From Paraconexibacter antarcticus (lineage in GTDB: Bacteria; Actinomycetota; Thermoleophilia; Solirubrobacterales; Solirubrobacteraceae), in the NCBI RefSeq assembly GCF_024220175.1, contig NZ_CP098502.1:1426001-1490000 (forward strand): a stretch of DNA of 64,000 nt. The letters run 5' to 3'. A program made the translations under genes and the position numbers. Shown here in pieces: positions 35,448 through 43,491 of this stretch. A model generated the notes under the pieces. The model worked only from the letters and a program-made list of their open reading frames with translations, was not told the origin of the DNA and did not search any database. Numbering within the stretch: the first letter of the stretch is position 1; each line of letters opens with the position of its first letter.

Positions 35448-35774
35448 TCAGGCGGCGTCGTCCTCGGCGAGGGGCGTCATCGCGCCCTTCGAGACGACGT
35501 CCTGCCAGGCGTAGACGACCGGCACCTGGTACCAGCTCGACGAGGTGGTCCGGAAGCGGATGGCCTCGGGACCGTTCCAGTAGGCCTCCCAGTCGGCCTT
35601 GTTCTCGAACTCGACGACCTGGAGGATCTTGTAGCGGTCGTCGCGGCCGCGGTACACCGAGTACGCGGTGGCGCCGTAGCGCAGCGACACGGCCGCGAAC
35701 TCCGTCACCGCCGCCTCGAGCTTGTCGCCGCGGAAGCCCGTGGCGTACCAGGGAATGTGAACAGCTCCGGCCAT
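35448..35774 (-). CDS. Small protein in operon with crotonyl-CoA carboxylase/reductase
   Basis: Unrecognised protein of 108 residues. The order of strands and helices (VHIPWYATGFRGDKLEAAVTEF, SVYRGRDDRYKILQVVEFENKADWEAYWNGPEAIRFR) is that of a dimeric alpha/beta barrel (ferredoxin-like, ABM/NIPSNAP type). Its ATG is only four bases after the ccr stop, so it is co-translated with ccr. A role near ethylmalonyl-CoA metabolism is suggested only by this linkage. Confidence 0.75.
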   Translation of the reverse strand: MAGAVHIPWYATGFRGDKLEAAVTEFAAVSLRYGATAYSVYRGRDDRYKILQVVEFENKADWEAYWNGPEAIRFRTTSSSWYQVPVVYAWQDVVSKGAMTPLAEDDAA

Positions 35775-35778
35775 GGGG

Positions 35779-37035
35779 TCAGCCTACCTCAGCGTAGATC
35801 GCGCCGGGTCCGTCGGCGGTCTTGCCGAGACCCTCGGATTCGGCACCGACGAGGATCGAGATCTTGCCGAGGTGCTCGTTGTCGCGCATCTGCTGGTGCG
35901 CGTGCGGGACACCGTCGAAGCCATAGGTCTTCCACAGCACCGGGCGGATCTGACCGGACTCGATGAGCTCGTTGGCCTTCATGCACTCGTACGCGTTGGC
36001 GAAGTGCGAGCCGATGATCTCCTTCTGCTTCATCCACAGGTAGCGGACGTCGAAGTCGAGGTTGTACCCCGTGGTGCCGGCGCAGATGACGACCTTGCCG
36101 AACGGCTTCACGGTGAAGACGGACGTGGGGAAGGTCGCGGCGCCGACGTGCTCGAAGACGATGTCGGGCTTGTCGCCGCCGAAGAGCTCCTTGACGCGCT
36201 TGTCGAACTTGCGCATCTCGGCGAAGCGGACCTTCTCCTCCTCCTCGGTCTCACCGCCCTTGCGCATCATCCCGGCGAACTCGTTCCGGTTGATGTAGTC
36301 CACGCAGCCGAGCGACTTGACGAGCTCGCCCTTCTCGTCGGAGTTGACCACGCCGACGCACTCCGCGCCCGCGGCCTTGCAGATCTGCGTGGCGAACACG
36401 CCGAGGCCGCCCGCGGCGCCCCAGATGAGGACCTTCTGGCCCGCCTGGAGGTTGCAGCGCGTCATGAGCATGCGCCAGGCGGTGAAGTACGTGAGGCCGT
36501 AGGACGCGGCCTCCTCCCAGGTCAGCGCCTTCGGCTTGGGCAGCAGCTGCTGCGCCTGGACCTTCGTGAACTGCGCGAACGAGCCCCACGTCGTCTCGTA
36601 GCCCCAGATCCGCTGCGACGGCGCGGCGAGCGGGTCGAGGCCGTGGACCTCGGGATCCTCGTAGGAGGCCTGGTTGCAGTGGATGACGACCTCGTCGCCC
36701 TCCTTCCAGCGCGTGACACCGGGGCCGACCTTCCACACGACGCCGGACGCGTCCGAGCCACCGATGTGGTGGCCGTACTCGGGGTGGTCGCCGGAGCGCC
36801 ACACGCCGATCGGGATGCCGAGCGCCGCCCAGACGTTGTTGAAGTTCACGCCGGCGGCCATGACGCGGACGATGACCTCGAACGCGGCGGGCTCGGGGAC
36901 CTCGATCTCCTCGAGCTTGAAGGCATCTCGGGGCTCGCCCTGGGTCTCCTCCCGGATGACCCATGCGGCCATCGTGGCCGGGAGTTCTCCGGGCTCGGTC
37001 GACACCTGCGAGATCTGGCTGACATCCACTGCCAT
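35779..37035 (-). CDS. ccr: Crotonyl-CoA carboxylase/reductase
   Basis: NADPH-dependent reductive carboxylation of crotonyl-CoA to (2S)-ethylmalonyl-CoA, the signature step of the ethylmalonyl-CoA pathway; also used for polyketide extender units. The 418-residue MDR-type protein has NFNNVWAALGIPIGVWR, QRIWGYETTWGSFAQF, the NADPH loop IWGAAGGLGVFATQ and IIGSHFANAYE. The Asn in FNNVWA, Glu in GYET and His in GSHFAN correspond, from memory of the family, to residues that hold CO2. It is first in a unit with a 108-residue protein. No polyketide genes are near, so central metabolism is favoured. Confidence 0.93.
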   Translation of the reverse strand: MAVDVSQISQVSTEPGELPATMAAWVIREETQGEPRDAFKLEEIEVPEPAAFEVIVRVMAAGVNFNNVWAALGIPIGVWRSGDHPEYGHHIGGSDASGVVWKVGPGVTRWKEGDEVVIHCNQASYEDPEVHGLDPLAAPSQRIWGYETTWGSFAQFTKVQAQQLLPKPKALTWEEAASYGLTYFTAWRMLMTRCNLQAGQKVLIWGAAGGLGVFATQICKAAGAECVGVVNSDEKGELVKSLGCVDYINRNEFAGMMRKGGETEEEEKVRFAEMRKFDKRVKELFGGDKPDIVFEHVGAATFPTSVFTVKPFGKVVICAGTTGYNLDFDVRYLWMKQKEIIGSHFANAYECMKANELIESGQIRPVLWKTYGFDGVPHAHQQMRDNEHLGKISILVGAESEGLGKTADGPGAIYAEVG

Positions 37036-37179
37036 GTGCGGTTTCGCGCTCTCTTCTAAGTCGATGACGAAGGACAGAACCCGCGCAGCCGCGAACGGCG
37101 CCGGGGGCGGGTAAGACTACTCGTCGTGCGGGATCTGCGGCAGCCGCCCGACGGGGGCCGGCGCACCGCCCGCCGCCGC

Positions 37180-37746
37180 TCAGAGCGCGATCGTCTCGAG
37201 CGACGTACGGGTGAACGCGTGACTCCTGGCGCTCCACCGGTAGCGGCGCCGCGTGAGCTTGGCGGGGCAGCACACGTCGTCGCCCGCCTGGTAGAGCGGC
37301 TGGTCGATCTGGAGCCGGTGGCCGTCGGCGATCATCGTGAGGGTCCGGTAGAGCATCTGCGACCGGAACACGACCCGGAGCTTCTTCGACGTCGAGCCGT
37401 CGGTCGAGAAGACGTAGACCGCGGTGACACCCGCGGCGCCGGTGCTGTGGACGCGGACGACGGCGTCCTGCTTGCCGTCGCCGGTGAGGTCGTCGTACTG
37501 GGTCGCCGGGTCGACGATGACCGCGCCCGACCGCAGTCCGCGCCGGACCGCCGCGAGCGTCTTCGCGTCGGCGATGAGCGCGTCGTGGAAGAACGCCTGC
37601 CCGGGGTTCGCGCTGCCGGCGGGGGTGGAGACGGTGCCGGCCGTCGTGGTCGTCGTCGCGGCGGCGGCGCCCCCGCTCCCGGTCGCGAGGGCGAGCGTCG
37701 CGGCGGCGGCCGCGGACAGCGCGAGGCACGTGGGCAGGACCCGCAT
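37180..37746 (-). CDS. Secreted protein with an EF-hand/FG-GAP-like motif
   Basis: 188 residues with a signal peptide (MRVLPTCLALSAAAAATLALATG) and a Thr-rich spacer. YDDLTGDGKQDAVVRVHS is a calcium-binding FG-GAP/dockerin-like loop. A pair of adjacent cysteines (DDVCCPAKL) comes late, with a basic beta-rich end. The function is unknown; similar actinobacterial exported proteins report on or bind wall components. ATG 37746 is used because the signal peptide begins there. It lies 63 bases downstream of another lipoprotein gene on the same strand. Confidence 0.75.
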   Translation of the reverse strand: MRVLPTCLALSAAAAATLALATGSGGAAAATTTTTAGTVSTPAGSANPGQAFFHDALIADAKTLAAVRRGLRSGAVIVDPATQYDDLTGDGKQDAVVRVHSTGAAGVTAVYVFSTDGSTSKKLRVVFRSQMLYRTLTMIADGHRLQIDQPLYQAGDDVCCPAKLTRRRYRWSARSHAFTRTSLETIAL

Positions 37747-37820
37747 CGCGCGAGTATGGCCCGCCCGCCCCCGCCGGCGCCAGCGCTGCAAGGGCACTGG
37801 CGTCCGCGGCGTGACGGCGG

Positions 37821-38258
37821 CTAGGGCAGGAGCAGCTGGTTCTGGGCGGTCGGGCGCTCGGCGCCGACCGTCACGTGCGCCGGCTCGATCGAGCTGTCGC
37901 CGACGCGGAGGACGGCTCCGCCGGTGGGGACGTCCACGACGAGCGTCGTCGGCGCACCGGGGTTGATCGGGCCGGTCTGGTGGCGGAAGCCGGCGGCGCT
38001 GCCCTCGGACTCGAAGGTCACGCGCTGGGCGGCGGTGGACTCGTTCGCGATGACGAGGTTCACCGGGCCCGCCCCGAACTTCGACGGCGAGACGGACACG
38101 TTCTTGTCCGAGATCGACGCGGTCACCGTGATCGGCGCCGGCGGCCGGTTCTGGTTCTTGTACGTGCTGTTGTCGCCGCAGCCCGCGATCGCGAGCGTGA
38201 GCAGGCCGAGCCCGACCGTCGCGGTCCGTCGCATCCTGGTGTGCAGTGCGTGCTCCAT
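37821..38258 (-). CDS. Lipoprotein with cupredoxin-like fold, no copper ligands
   Basis: 145 residues. The signal segment ends in LAIAGCGDN with the lipid-anchored Cys. The mature part ITVTASISDKNVSVSPSKFGAGPVNLVIANESTAAQRVTFES and GAPTTLVVDVPTGGAVLRVG has the strand order of cupredoxin-like beta sandwiches but lacks the Cys/His/Met copper set. A second in-frame ATG (38234) is also possible. A structural or ligand-binding role outside the membrane is inferred. Confidence 0.75.
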   Translation of the reverse strand: MEHALHTRMRRTATVGLGLLTLAIAGCGDNSTYKNQNRPPAPITVTASISDKNVSVSPSKFGAGPVNLVIANESTAAQRVTFESEGSAAGFRHQTGPINPGAPTTLVVDVPTGGAVLRVGDSSIEPAHVTVGAERPTAQNQLLLP

Positions 38259-38341
38259 CTCTCGACCCGGACCCCGAATGAGGGCCCGGCCGAACCCTAA
38301 CCGACGGGAGGGTCCTTTCGTCAATCGTCGCGGACGGACCC

Positions 38342-38551
38342 TCACGCGGCGGCGGCCTCGCCGGTGGACGCGCCCGGTGCCGGGCCGACCTCGGCGAGGA
38401 CCTCCTGCAGGTGCTCCCACGCCGGCGGCTCGGCGACCGCGTAGGCCGTAGGGCCGAGGTCCCGCAGCGTGTCGGCGTAGAGCGCCCACGCGGCGAGCTC
38501 GCGCTCGTCTCGGACGTGGCTCACGTGCTCGTCAGCGGCAAAGGTGCTCAC
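38342..38551 (-). CDS. Small hypothetical protein
   Basis: A 69-residue acidic, helical protein from a GTG at 38551 (STFAADEHVSHVRDERELAAWALYADTLRDLGPTAY begins its sequence, in two stretches). It contains no motif that I recognise. The frame is open further upstream but into an improbable Arg-rich stretch; a good start/stop and helix-like composition support a real gene. Confidence 0.5.
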   Translation of the reverse strand: MSTFAADEHVSHVRDERELAAWALYADTLRDLGPTAYAVAEPPAWEHLQEVLAEVGPAPGASTGEAAAA

Positions 38552-38674
38552 GGGGCTGCCTCCAGGCGTCGTCGTGCGTAGGAACAAGCGTAGATCGGCC
38601 GCCGGTCGGCACCGGTGACCGTCCGGGTGCAACCGCCGCTGCAGGCCGTCCTGCCCGAGGCGTAGAACCAGGCG

Positions 38675-40636
38675 ATGCCCGCCGTCTCGCCGTCGTCCGT
38701 CCCCGCCGCCGCGCGCCCGCCTCTGGGCGCGGTGCCGCTCCGCACCGCCGAGTTCCTCGTCGTCGACACGGAGACGAACGGCCTCGGCGGCGAGCGCTGC
38801 GAGCTCACCGAGGTCGGTGCCGTGCTCGTCGGCGGGGGCGAGCTGCACGACCGCTGGGAGGCGCTCGTCCCGGTCCGCGCACCGCTGAGCCGGTCGATCC
38901 AGCGCTTCACCGGGATCACCCAGGAGATGGTGGACGAGGCACCCGCGGCCGAGCTCACGCTCGCGGAGCTCGCCGAGCTGCTCGAGGGCCGGGTCCTCGT
39001 CGCGCACAACGCATCCTTCGACCGGCGCGTCCTCGAGCAGGCCTTCGCCCGCGCCGGGCTCGCGTGGCCGTGCCCACCGGTCCTCTGCACCGTCGCGCTC
39101 GCCCGGCGCCTCGCGCCGCTCGTCCGCCAGCGCAAGCTCGCGCTCCTCGCCGACGCCCTCGGCGTCCCGGTCGAGGTGACGCACCGCGCGCTCGCCGACG
39201 CCGAGACCTGCGCCCGGATCCTCTGCGCGCTGCTGCCCCGCCTGTGCGCGAGCGCGACGACCGTCGACGAGGCCGTCGCCCTCCTCGGGCCCGCGCGCCC
39301 ACGGGCGGGCCGCGGGTCACGCGGGCGGGTGCCGGATCGCGGCCGCACCGACGGCGGCGTCCCGATGACCGGGCTGCGCCGCCGCGCGCCCGACCTGCGC
39401 GGGCTGCCCGACGCGCCCGGGGTCTACATCTTCCGCAACGACGCGGGGCAGCCCCTCTACGTCGGCAAGTCGGTGCGGCTGCGAGCCCGCGCGCGGTCGC
39501 ACTTCGCGCCGTCCTCCCCCGACACGGGGTGGGTGACGCAGGTCGAGGTCGCCGACCACGTCCAGACCCCGTCGGAGCTCGGCGCCCTCCTCGAGGAGCA
39601 CCGGCTCATCCGCCGGCTGCGCCCGCCCGGCAACGCGCGGGGCAAGCACGAGCGCGACCAGTACGTCTTCCTCCGCTGCCGCCTGGACATCGCCTTCCCG
39701 GTGCTCGAGGTCGCCGCCGAGCCGGCGGACGGGCTCGCGGTGAACATCGGCCCGCTGCGCGGGCAGCACGCCGCGGTCGAGCTCATGGAGCAGCTGAACT
39801 CGCTCTTCGGGCTGCGCCACTGCGGGCGCACGCTGCGGCGCCGGCCGTGGCCGTCGGCGTACGGGCAGATGGGCCGCTGCCTCTCCCCGTGCCTCGGCGA
39901 CCTGGATCCGAACGCGTACCGGGGCCGGCTCGACCAGGCGCTCGCGCTCTTCGCGGGCCCCGGTGGCGGCGCGGGGGTGCTCGACCACGTCGACGCGCTC
40001 GTCCGCGCGGCGGCGGCGGAGCAGGCCTTCGAGCGGGCCGCGTGGCTGCGCCGTCGCCGCGACCGCCTCGCCGTGCTCCTGGACCGGCTCGGCTCGGCGG
40101 TCGCCGCCGCGCACGCGCGCCCGGAGCTCGTCCTCGGCCCGAGCCTCCCCGTGGGGGAGGCCGACGCGGTGTGGCTCGTGGCCGGCCGCATCGCGCGGCA
40201 TGCCGTCGTCCGCTCGGCGGCCGAGCTCCACGCGCACACGACGGCGGTGCTCGGCGCGGGCGGCCTGCGGCCGGGCGGGCCCTGCCACCTCACGGAGGAC
40301 GACGTGACGCAGGCGCGTATCGTGGCGACGTGGCGCGCCGCGCAGGAGCCGCCGTGCCTGCCGCTCGATCCGCCGCCCTCGGCGGCCGCCGTGCGCCGCG
40401 CGGCCGCCGCCGCCGGGCTCCCCGCCGAGACGCCGGCGGACGCGGCGCCGGCGCCGGCCCCGACCCCGACCCCGAGCGCGGCGCTCCCGCCCGCCGCCGG
40501 GCCACGCGCCCGGCGGTCCGGCAGCGTGAAGCCGGTCAGCGGGGAGCACGATGGGGGCATGGCCCGGGCGGGGGCCGATCCCGTCCAGTTCGAGCTCTTC
40601 GAGATCAGCCATGACCCCCGGTCGCCGCGGCGATGA
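38675..40636 (+). CDS. DEDD exonuclease fused to a GIY-YIG (UvrC-like) nuclease
   Basis: 653 residues. The N-terminal DnaQ-like 3'-5' exonuclease (about 25-190) has EFLVVDTETNGLG (Asp/Glu), VAHNASFDRRVLEQ and THRALADAETC (His/Asp), so DEDDh. The GIY-YIG domain follows (about 235-310: DAPGVYIFRNDAGQPLYVGKS...RARSHF), then a UvrC-like helical part with paired Cys (GQMGRCLSPCLGD). The end is Ala/Pro-rich. Such DnaQ-Cho fusions are common in actinobacteria and thought to act in nucleotide excision repair or its patch trimming. They lack the UvrC endonuclease V-like and HhH parts. Confidence 0.88.
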   Translation: MPAVSPSSVPAAARPPLGAVPLRTAEFLVVDTETNGLGGERCELTEVGAVLVGGGELHDRWEALVPVRAPLSRSIQRFTGITQEMVDEAPAAELTLAELAELLEGRVLVAHNASFDRRVLEQAFARAGLAWPCPPVLCTVALARRLAPLVRQRKLALLADALGVPVEVTHRALADAETCARILCALLPRLCASATTVDEAVALLGPARPRAGRGSRGRVPDRGRTDGGVPMTGLRRRAPDLRGLPDAPGVYIFRNDAGQPLYVGKSVRLRARARSHFAPSSPDTGWVTQVEVADHVQTPSELGALLEEHRLIRRLRPPGNARGKHERDQYVFLRCRLDIAFPVLEVAAEPADGLAVNIGPLRGQHAAVELMEQLNSLFGLRHCGRTLRRRPWPSAYGQMGRCLSPCLGDLDPNAYRGRLDQALALFAGPGGGAGVLDHVDALVRAAAAEQAFERAAWLRRRRDRLAVLLDRLGSAVAAAHARPELVLGPSLPVGEADAVWLVAGRIARHAVVRSAAELHAHTTAVLGAGGLRPGGPCHLTEDDVTQARIVATWRAAQEPPCLPLDPPPSAAAVRRAAAAAGLPAETPADAAPAPAPTPTPSAALPPAAGPRARRSGSVKPVSGEHDGGMARAGADPVQFELFEISHDPRSPRR

Positions 40637-40668
40637 CGGACCCCGCCGCCCTCGCCCGGTAGCCGCCG

Positions 40669-41649
40669 TCAGAAGGGCAGGTCGGCGACGACGCCGGTCG
40701 TGTCCCCGACCGTGACGGTGTCCCCGGGCGCGGCCTCCCGCCGGACGAGCGCGAGCGCGATCGGCCCGTGGGCGGGGGAGACGACGGCGCTCGTCACGTG
40801 GCCGAGCAGGCGGCCCGGCTCCGCGCCGTCCTCTGCGGGCGCAGCGTGCAGCTCCGCCCCCGGGGCGACCGGCTCGGCTAGGCGCAGGCCGCGCAGGTGC
40901 CGGTTCGGCTTGCCGCGGTAGAAGAGGCGGGCGACGGTCTCCTGCCCGACGTAGCACCCCTTCGTGAAGCTCACGGCGCGCTCGTTCAGGCCCGCCTCCT
41001 GGGGGATGACGCCCCCGGCGAGGTCGGCGGCGAAGCGCGGGCGCCCGAGCTCGACGCGGCGGATCTCCGCGGCCGTCTCGCCGACGGTGACGGCGCCCGC
41101 CTCGGTGAGCGCCGCGACGACCGAGCCGGTGTCCGCCGCCTCGCAGACGACGTCGACGCCGGTGTCGGTCGCGACGAGCAGGACGCGGGCGCCGCCGATG
41201 CTCGCGACGGCGCTGTCGTGCTCGGAGGCGCCGAGGCCCGCGTCCGCGGCGCCGGCGAGCTCACGGGCAGCGGGCCCCATGAGGCTCACGAGGCCCTGCT
41301 GGACCGTCCGCTTGTGGAGCTCGGCGTCCCAGCCGATGATCGCGCGCCGCAGGACGTCGAAGAGGGCCTGCAGCGAAGCGCGCTCGCAGACGAGCAGCAG
41401 CTCGGTGCCGTCGGGGGTGCGTAGCACCCGCAGGTCGCCGAGCATCTTGCCCTTGTTGTCGAGCAGCGCGGCGTAGCAGCCGGTCGCGGGCTCGAGGCCC
41501 TCCGTGTCGTTGGAGACCTGGCCGCCGAGGAACGCGCCGGCCTGGCCGCCGGTGAGCGCGAGCTTGCCGAGCTCCGAGCGGTCGAGCAGGCCGCAGCCGC
41601 TGACGAGGGCGTCGTAGCCGGGGTCGGTGAGGTTCGCCGGAGTGCCCAT
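40669..41649 (-). CDS. ygfZ: Folate-dependent Fe-S assembly protein YgfZ
   Basis: GcvT-related folate-binding protein that helps maintain Fe-S enzymes. The 326 residues show FLGGQVSNDTEGL near the N-terminus, the diagnostic KGCYVGQETVARLFYRG (K-G-C-Y-x-G-Q-E with the redox-active Cys), and a C-terminal small barrel (LGHVTSAVVSPAHGPIALALVRREA). It is convergent with the exonuclease gene (32 bases between). The Cys-containing signature makes the assignment firm, though the client enzymes are unknown. Confidence 0.92.
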   Translation of the reverse strand: MGTPANLTDPGYDALVSGCGLLDRSELGKLALTGGQAGAFLGGQVSNDTEGLEPATGCYAALLDNKGKMLGDLRVLRTPDGTELLLVCERASLQALFDVLRRAIIGWDAELHKRTVQQGLVSLMGPAARELAGAADAGLGASEHDSAVASIGGARVLLVATDTGVDVVCEAADTGSVVAALTEAGAVTVGETAAEIRRVELGRPRFAADLAGGVIPQEAGLNERAVSFTKGCYVGQETVARLFYRGKPNRHLRGLRLAEPVAPGAELHAAPAEDGAEPGRLLGHVTSAVVSPAHGPIALALVRREAAPGDTVTVGDTTGVVADLPF

Positions 41650-41710
41650 ACGGCCACGGTAGCGCGGCGGGATCGCGCTGCTCGGTGATCCGATTCGTGC
41701 GGGGGATGCG

Positions 41711-41720
41711 AAATCGATTT
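41711..41720 (+). promoter_or_regulatory. Palindrome upstream of the manganese transporter gene
   Basis: AAATCGATTT is a perfect 10-base palindrome in an AT-richer pocket, 21 bases before the mntH start. Its position suits an operator for a metal-sensing repressor (MntR/DtxR or Fur type), but it is short and the match to a known box was not tested. Confidence 0.35.
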
Positions 41721-41741
41721 AGACATGCCACACTTCCCGTC

Positions 41742-43043
41742 ATGCCAGCGATGACCCCGGGCTTGGTGGCCCTCCGCGCGGAGCCCGTCGGCCCGCCGGC
41801 CACCGGCCCGAGCGAGCTGCAGCAGCTCCGGGCGCGCGGCCGCATCCGCGGCCTGCTCCCGATGCTCGGCCCGGCGTTCGTCGCCTGCATCGCCTACGTC
41901 GACCCCGGCAACTTCGCGACGAACATCGCGGGCGGCGCGGACTACGGCTACCTCCTCGTCTGGGTCATCGTCGCCGCGAACCTCATGGCGATGCTCATCC
42001 AGAACCTCACGGCGAAGATCGGCATCGCGACCGGCCAGAACCTCGCCGAGCTGTGCCGCGAGCACTTCCCGCGCCGCGTGTCCGTCGGGTTGTGGATCCA
42101 GGCCGAGCTCATCGCCATGGCGACCGACCTCGCGGAGTTCATCGGCGCGGCGATCGCCCTCAACCTCCTCTTCGGGGTCCCGCTCTTCGTCTCGGGCCTC
42201 ATCACCGCCGCCGTCGCCTTCGGCATCCTCGCGCTGCAGACCCGCGGCTACCGGCGCTTCGAGCAGGTGATCATCGGCTTCCTCGGGGTCATCCTCCTCG
42301 GCTTCCTCTACGACACGCTGCACATCGGGTTCGACGGCGGCGCGGCGGCGAGGGGCTTCATTCCCGGCTTCCAGGGCACCGACAGCGTCCTGCTCGCCAC
42401 CGGCATCCTCGGGGCGACGGTCATGCCGCACGTCATCTACCTGCACTCGTCGCTGACCCAGGGCCGGATTCCGCTCCGCGACGACGCCGACCGCCGGCGG
42501 ATGTTGCGCTTCAACCGCATCGACGTGACGATCGCGATGACGCTCGCCGGCCTCGTCAACCTCTCGATGCTGCTCATCGCCGCCTCGCTCTTCCACGGCA
42601 CGGGCCTCGACGTCAGCTCGATCGAGAGCGCGCACCAGGGCTTCCGGGACCTCGTGGGACCCGGCGCCGCCTTCGCCTTCGCGGCCGCCCTGCTCGCGTC
42701 GGGGCTGGCGTCCTCCAGCGTCGGCACCCAGGCGGGCCAGGTGGTCATGCAGGGGTTCATCCGCCGCACGATCCCGGTCGTGCTGCGGCGCGGCATCACG
42801 ATGGCGCCGGCGCTCGTCGTCCTCGCCGTCGGGCTGGACCCGTCCCGGTCGCTCGTCATCAGCCAGGTCGTCCTGAGCTTCGGCATCCCGTTCGCGCTCG
42901 TCCCGGTCGTGCTCATCACGAAGAGCCCGGCGATCATGGGGCCCCTCGTGAACCGCCGGGTGACGACCGTCGCCGCGTCCATCGTGGCCGGCGTCATCTC
43001 GCTCCTGAACGCCTTCCTGCTCTACCAGACGTTCTTCAGCTGA
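41742..43043 (+). CDS. mntH: Nramp-family divalent metal transporter
   Basis: Proton-coupled Mn(II)/Fe(II) importer; membrane. The 433 residues include the metal-binding first helix with YVDPGNFATN (DPGN) and the sixth-helix MPHVIYLHSSL (MPH), the two canonical substrate motifs, plus about 11 hydrophobic segments. It lacks a CBS or regulatory extension. ATG 41742 is chosen; ATG 41751 is close behind and a longer frame upstream would cover the palindrome. A small unknown gene follows in the same direction after 51 bases. Confidence 0.94.
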   Translation: MPAMTPGLVALRAEPVGPPATGPSELQQLRARGRIRGLLPMLGPAFVACIAYVDPGNFATNIAGGADYGYLLVWVIVAANLMAMLIQNLTAKIGIATGQNLAELCREHFPRRVSVGLWIQAELIAMATDLAEFIGAAIALNLLFGVPLFVSGLITAAVAFGILALQTRGYRRFEQVIIGFLGVILLGFLYDTLHIGFDGGAAARGFIPGFQGTDSVLLATGILGATVMPHVIYLHSSLTQGRIPLRDDADRRRMLRFNRIDVTIAMTLAGLVNLSMLLIAASLFHGTGLDVSSIESAHQGFRDLVGPGAAFAFAAALLASGLASSSVGTQAGQVVMQGFIRRTIPVVLRRGITMAPALVVLAVGLDPSRSLVISQVVLSFGIPFALVPVVLITKSPAIMGPLVNRRVTTVAASIVAGVISLLNAFLLYQTFFS

Positions 43044-43094
43044 CGCGGGCGCGCGGGAGGTCTGGCCGCCCGCGCTTCTCGTAGACTGCGGGCC

Positions 43095-43457
43095 ATGGCG
43101 CTTGCAGACACGTTCCGGGCCGTCGTCGACTCCCTGCCGGACGACTGGACCGACTTGGAGCTCGACCTGCGCATCTTCGACGAGGAGCGCTACATCGACG
43201 CCGCGGTCTACCTCGTCATCTGCAACGCCCAGCCGTACTCCAAGCACGACTGGCACTGGCGCCTGCTCTGCGCGCACCGCTTCGGCCACGCCGCGGCGCC
43301 GAGCGCCATCAGCACGTCGCTGACGCTGCTGGACGACGCCGGCATCACCGGCGAGCTCGCGGTGCGCGAGGTGCGCTCCGGCCGGGTCGAGGTGACCCAG
43401 ATGTGGGGCCGCCCCGAGTCCGTCCGGCAGGAGCAGCGCCGCCTCCACGCGCAGTAG
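43095..43457 (+). CDS. Hypothetical protein
   Basis: 120 residues; not recognised. Acidic N-terminus (ALADTFRAVVDSLPDDWTDLELDLRIFDEERYIDAAVYLVICN), then QPYSKHDWHWRLLCAHRFGHAA, rich in His and Trp, and a basic end. The pattern suggests a compact alpha/beta protein; the His/Trp cluster may bind a metal or ligand. It sits downstream of mntH and converges on the substrate-binding lipoprotein gene. Confidence 0.65.
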   Translation: MALADTFRAVVDSLPDDWTDLELDLRIFDEERYIDAAVYLVICNAQPYSKHDWHWRLLCAHRFGHAAAPSAISTSLTLLDDAGITGELAVREVRSGRVEVTQMWGRPESVRQEQRRLHAQ

Positions 43458-43491
43458 GCGGTCGCGGTCCCGCCGCCGCCCTCCCCGTCGC

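Noticed and set aside
41650..41741. A yybP-ykoY manganese riboswitch upstream of mntH
   Set aside because: Only 92 bases are available and no paired P1-P3 arrangement could be drawn; the short palindrome is a better candidate control site.
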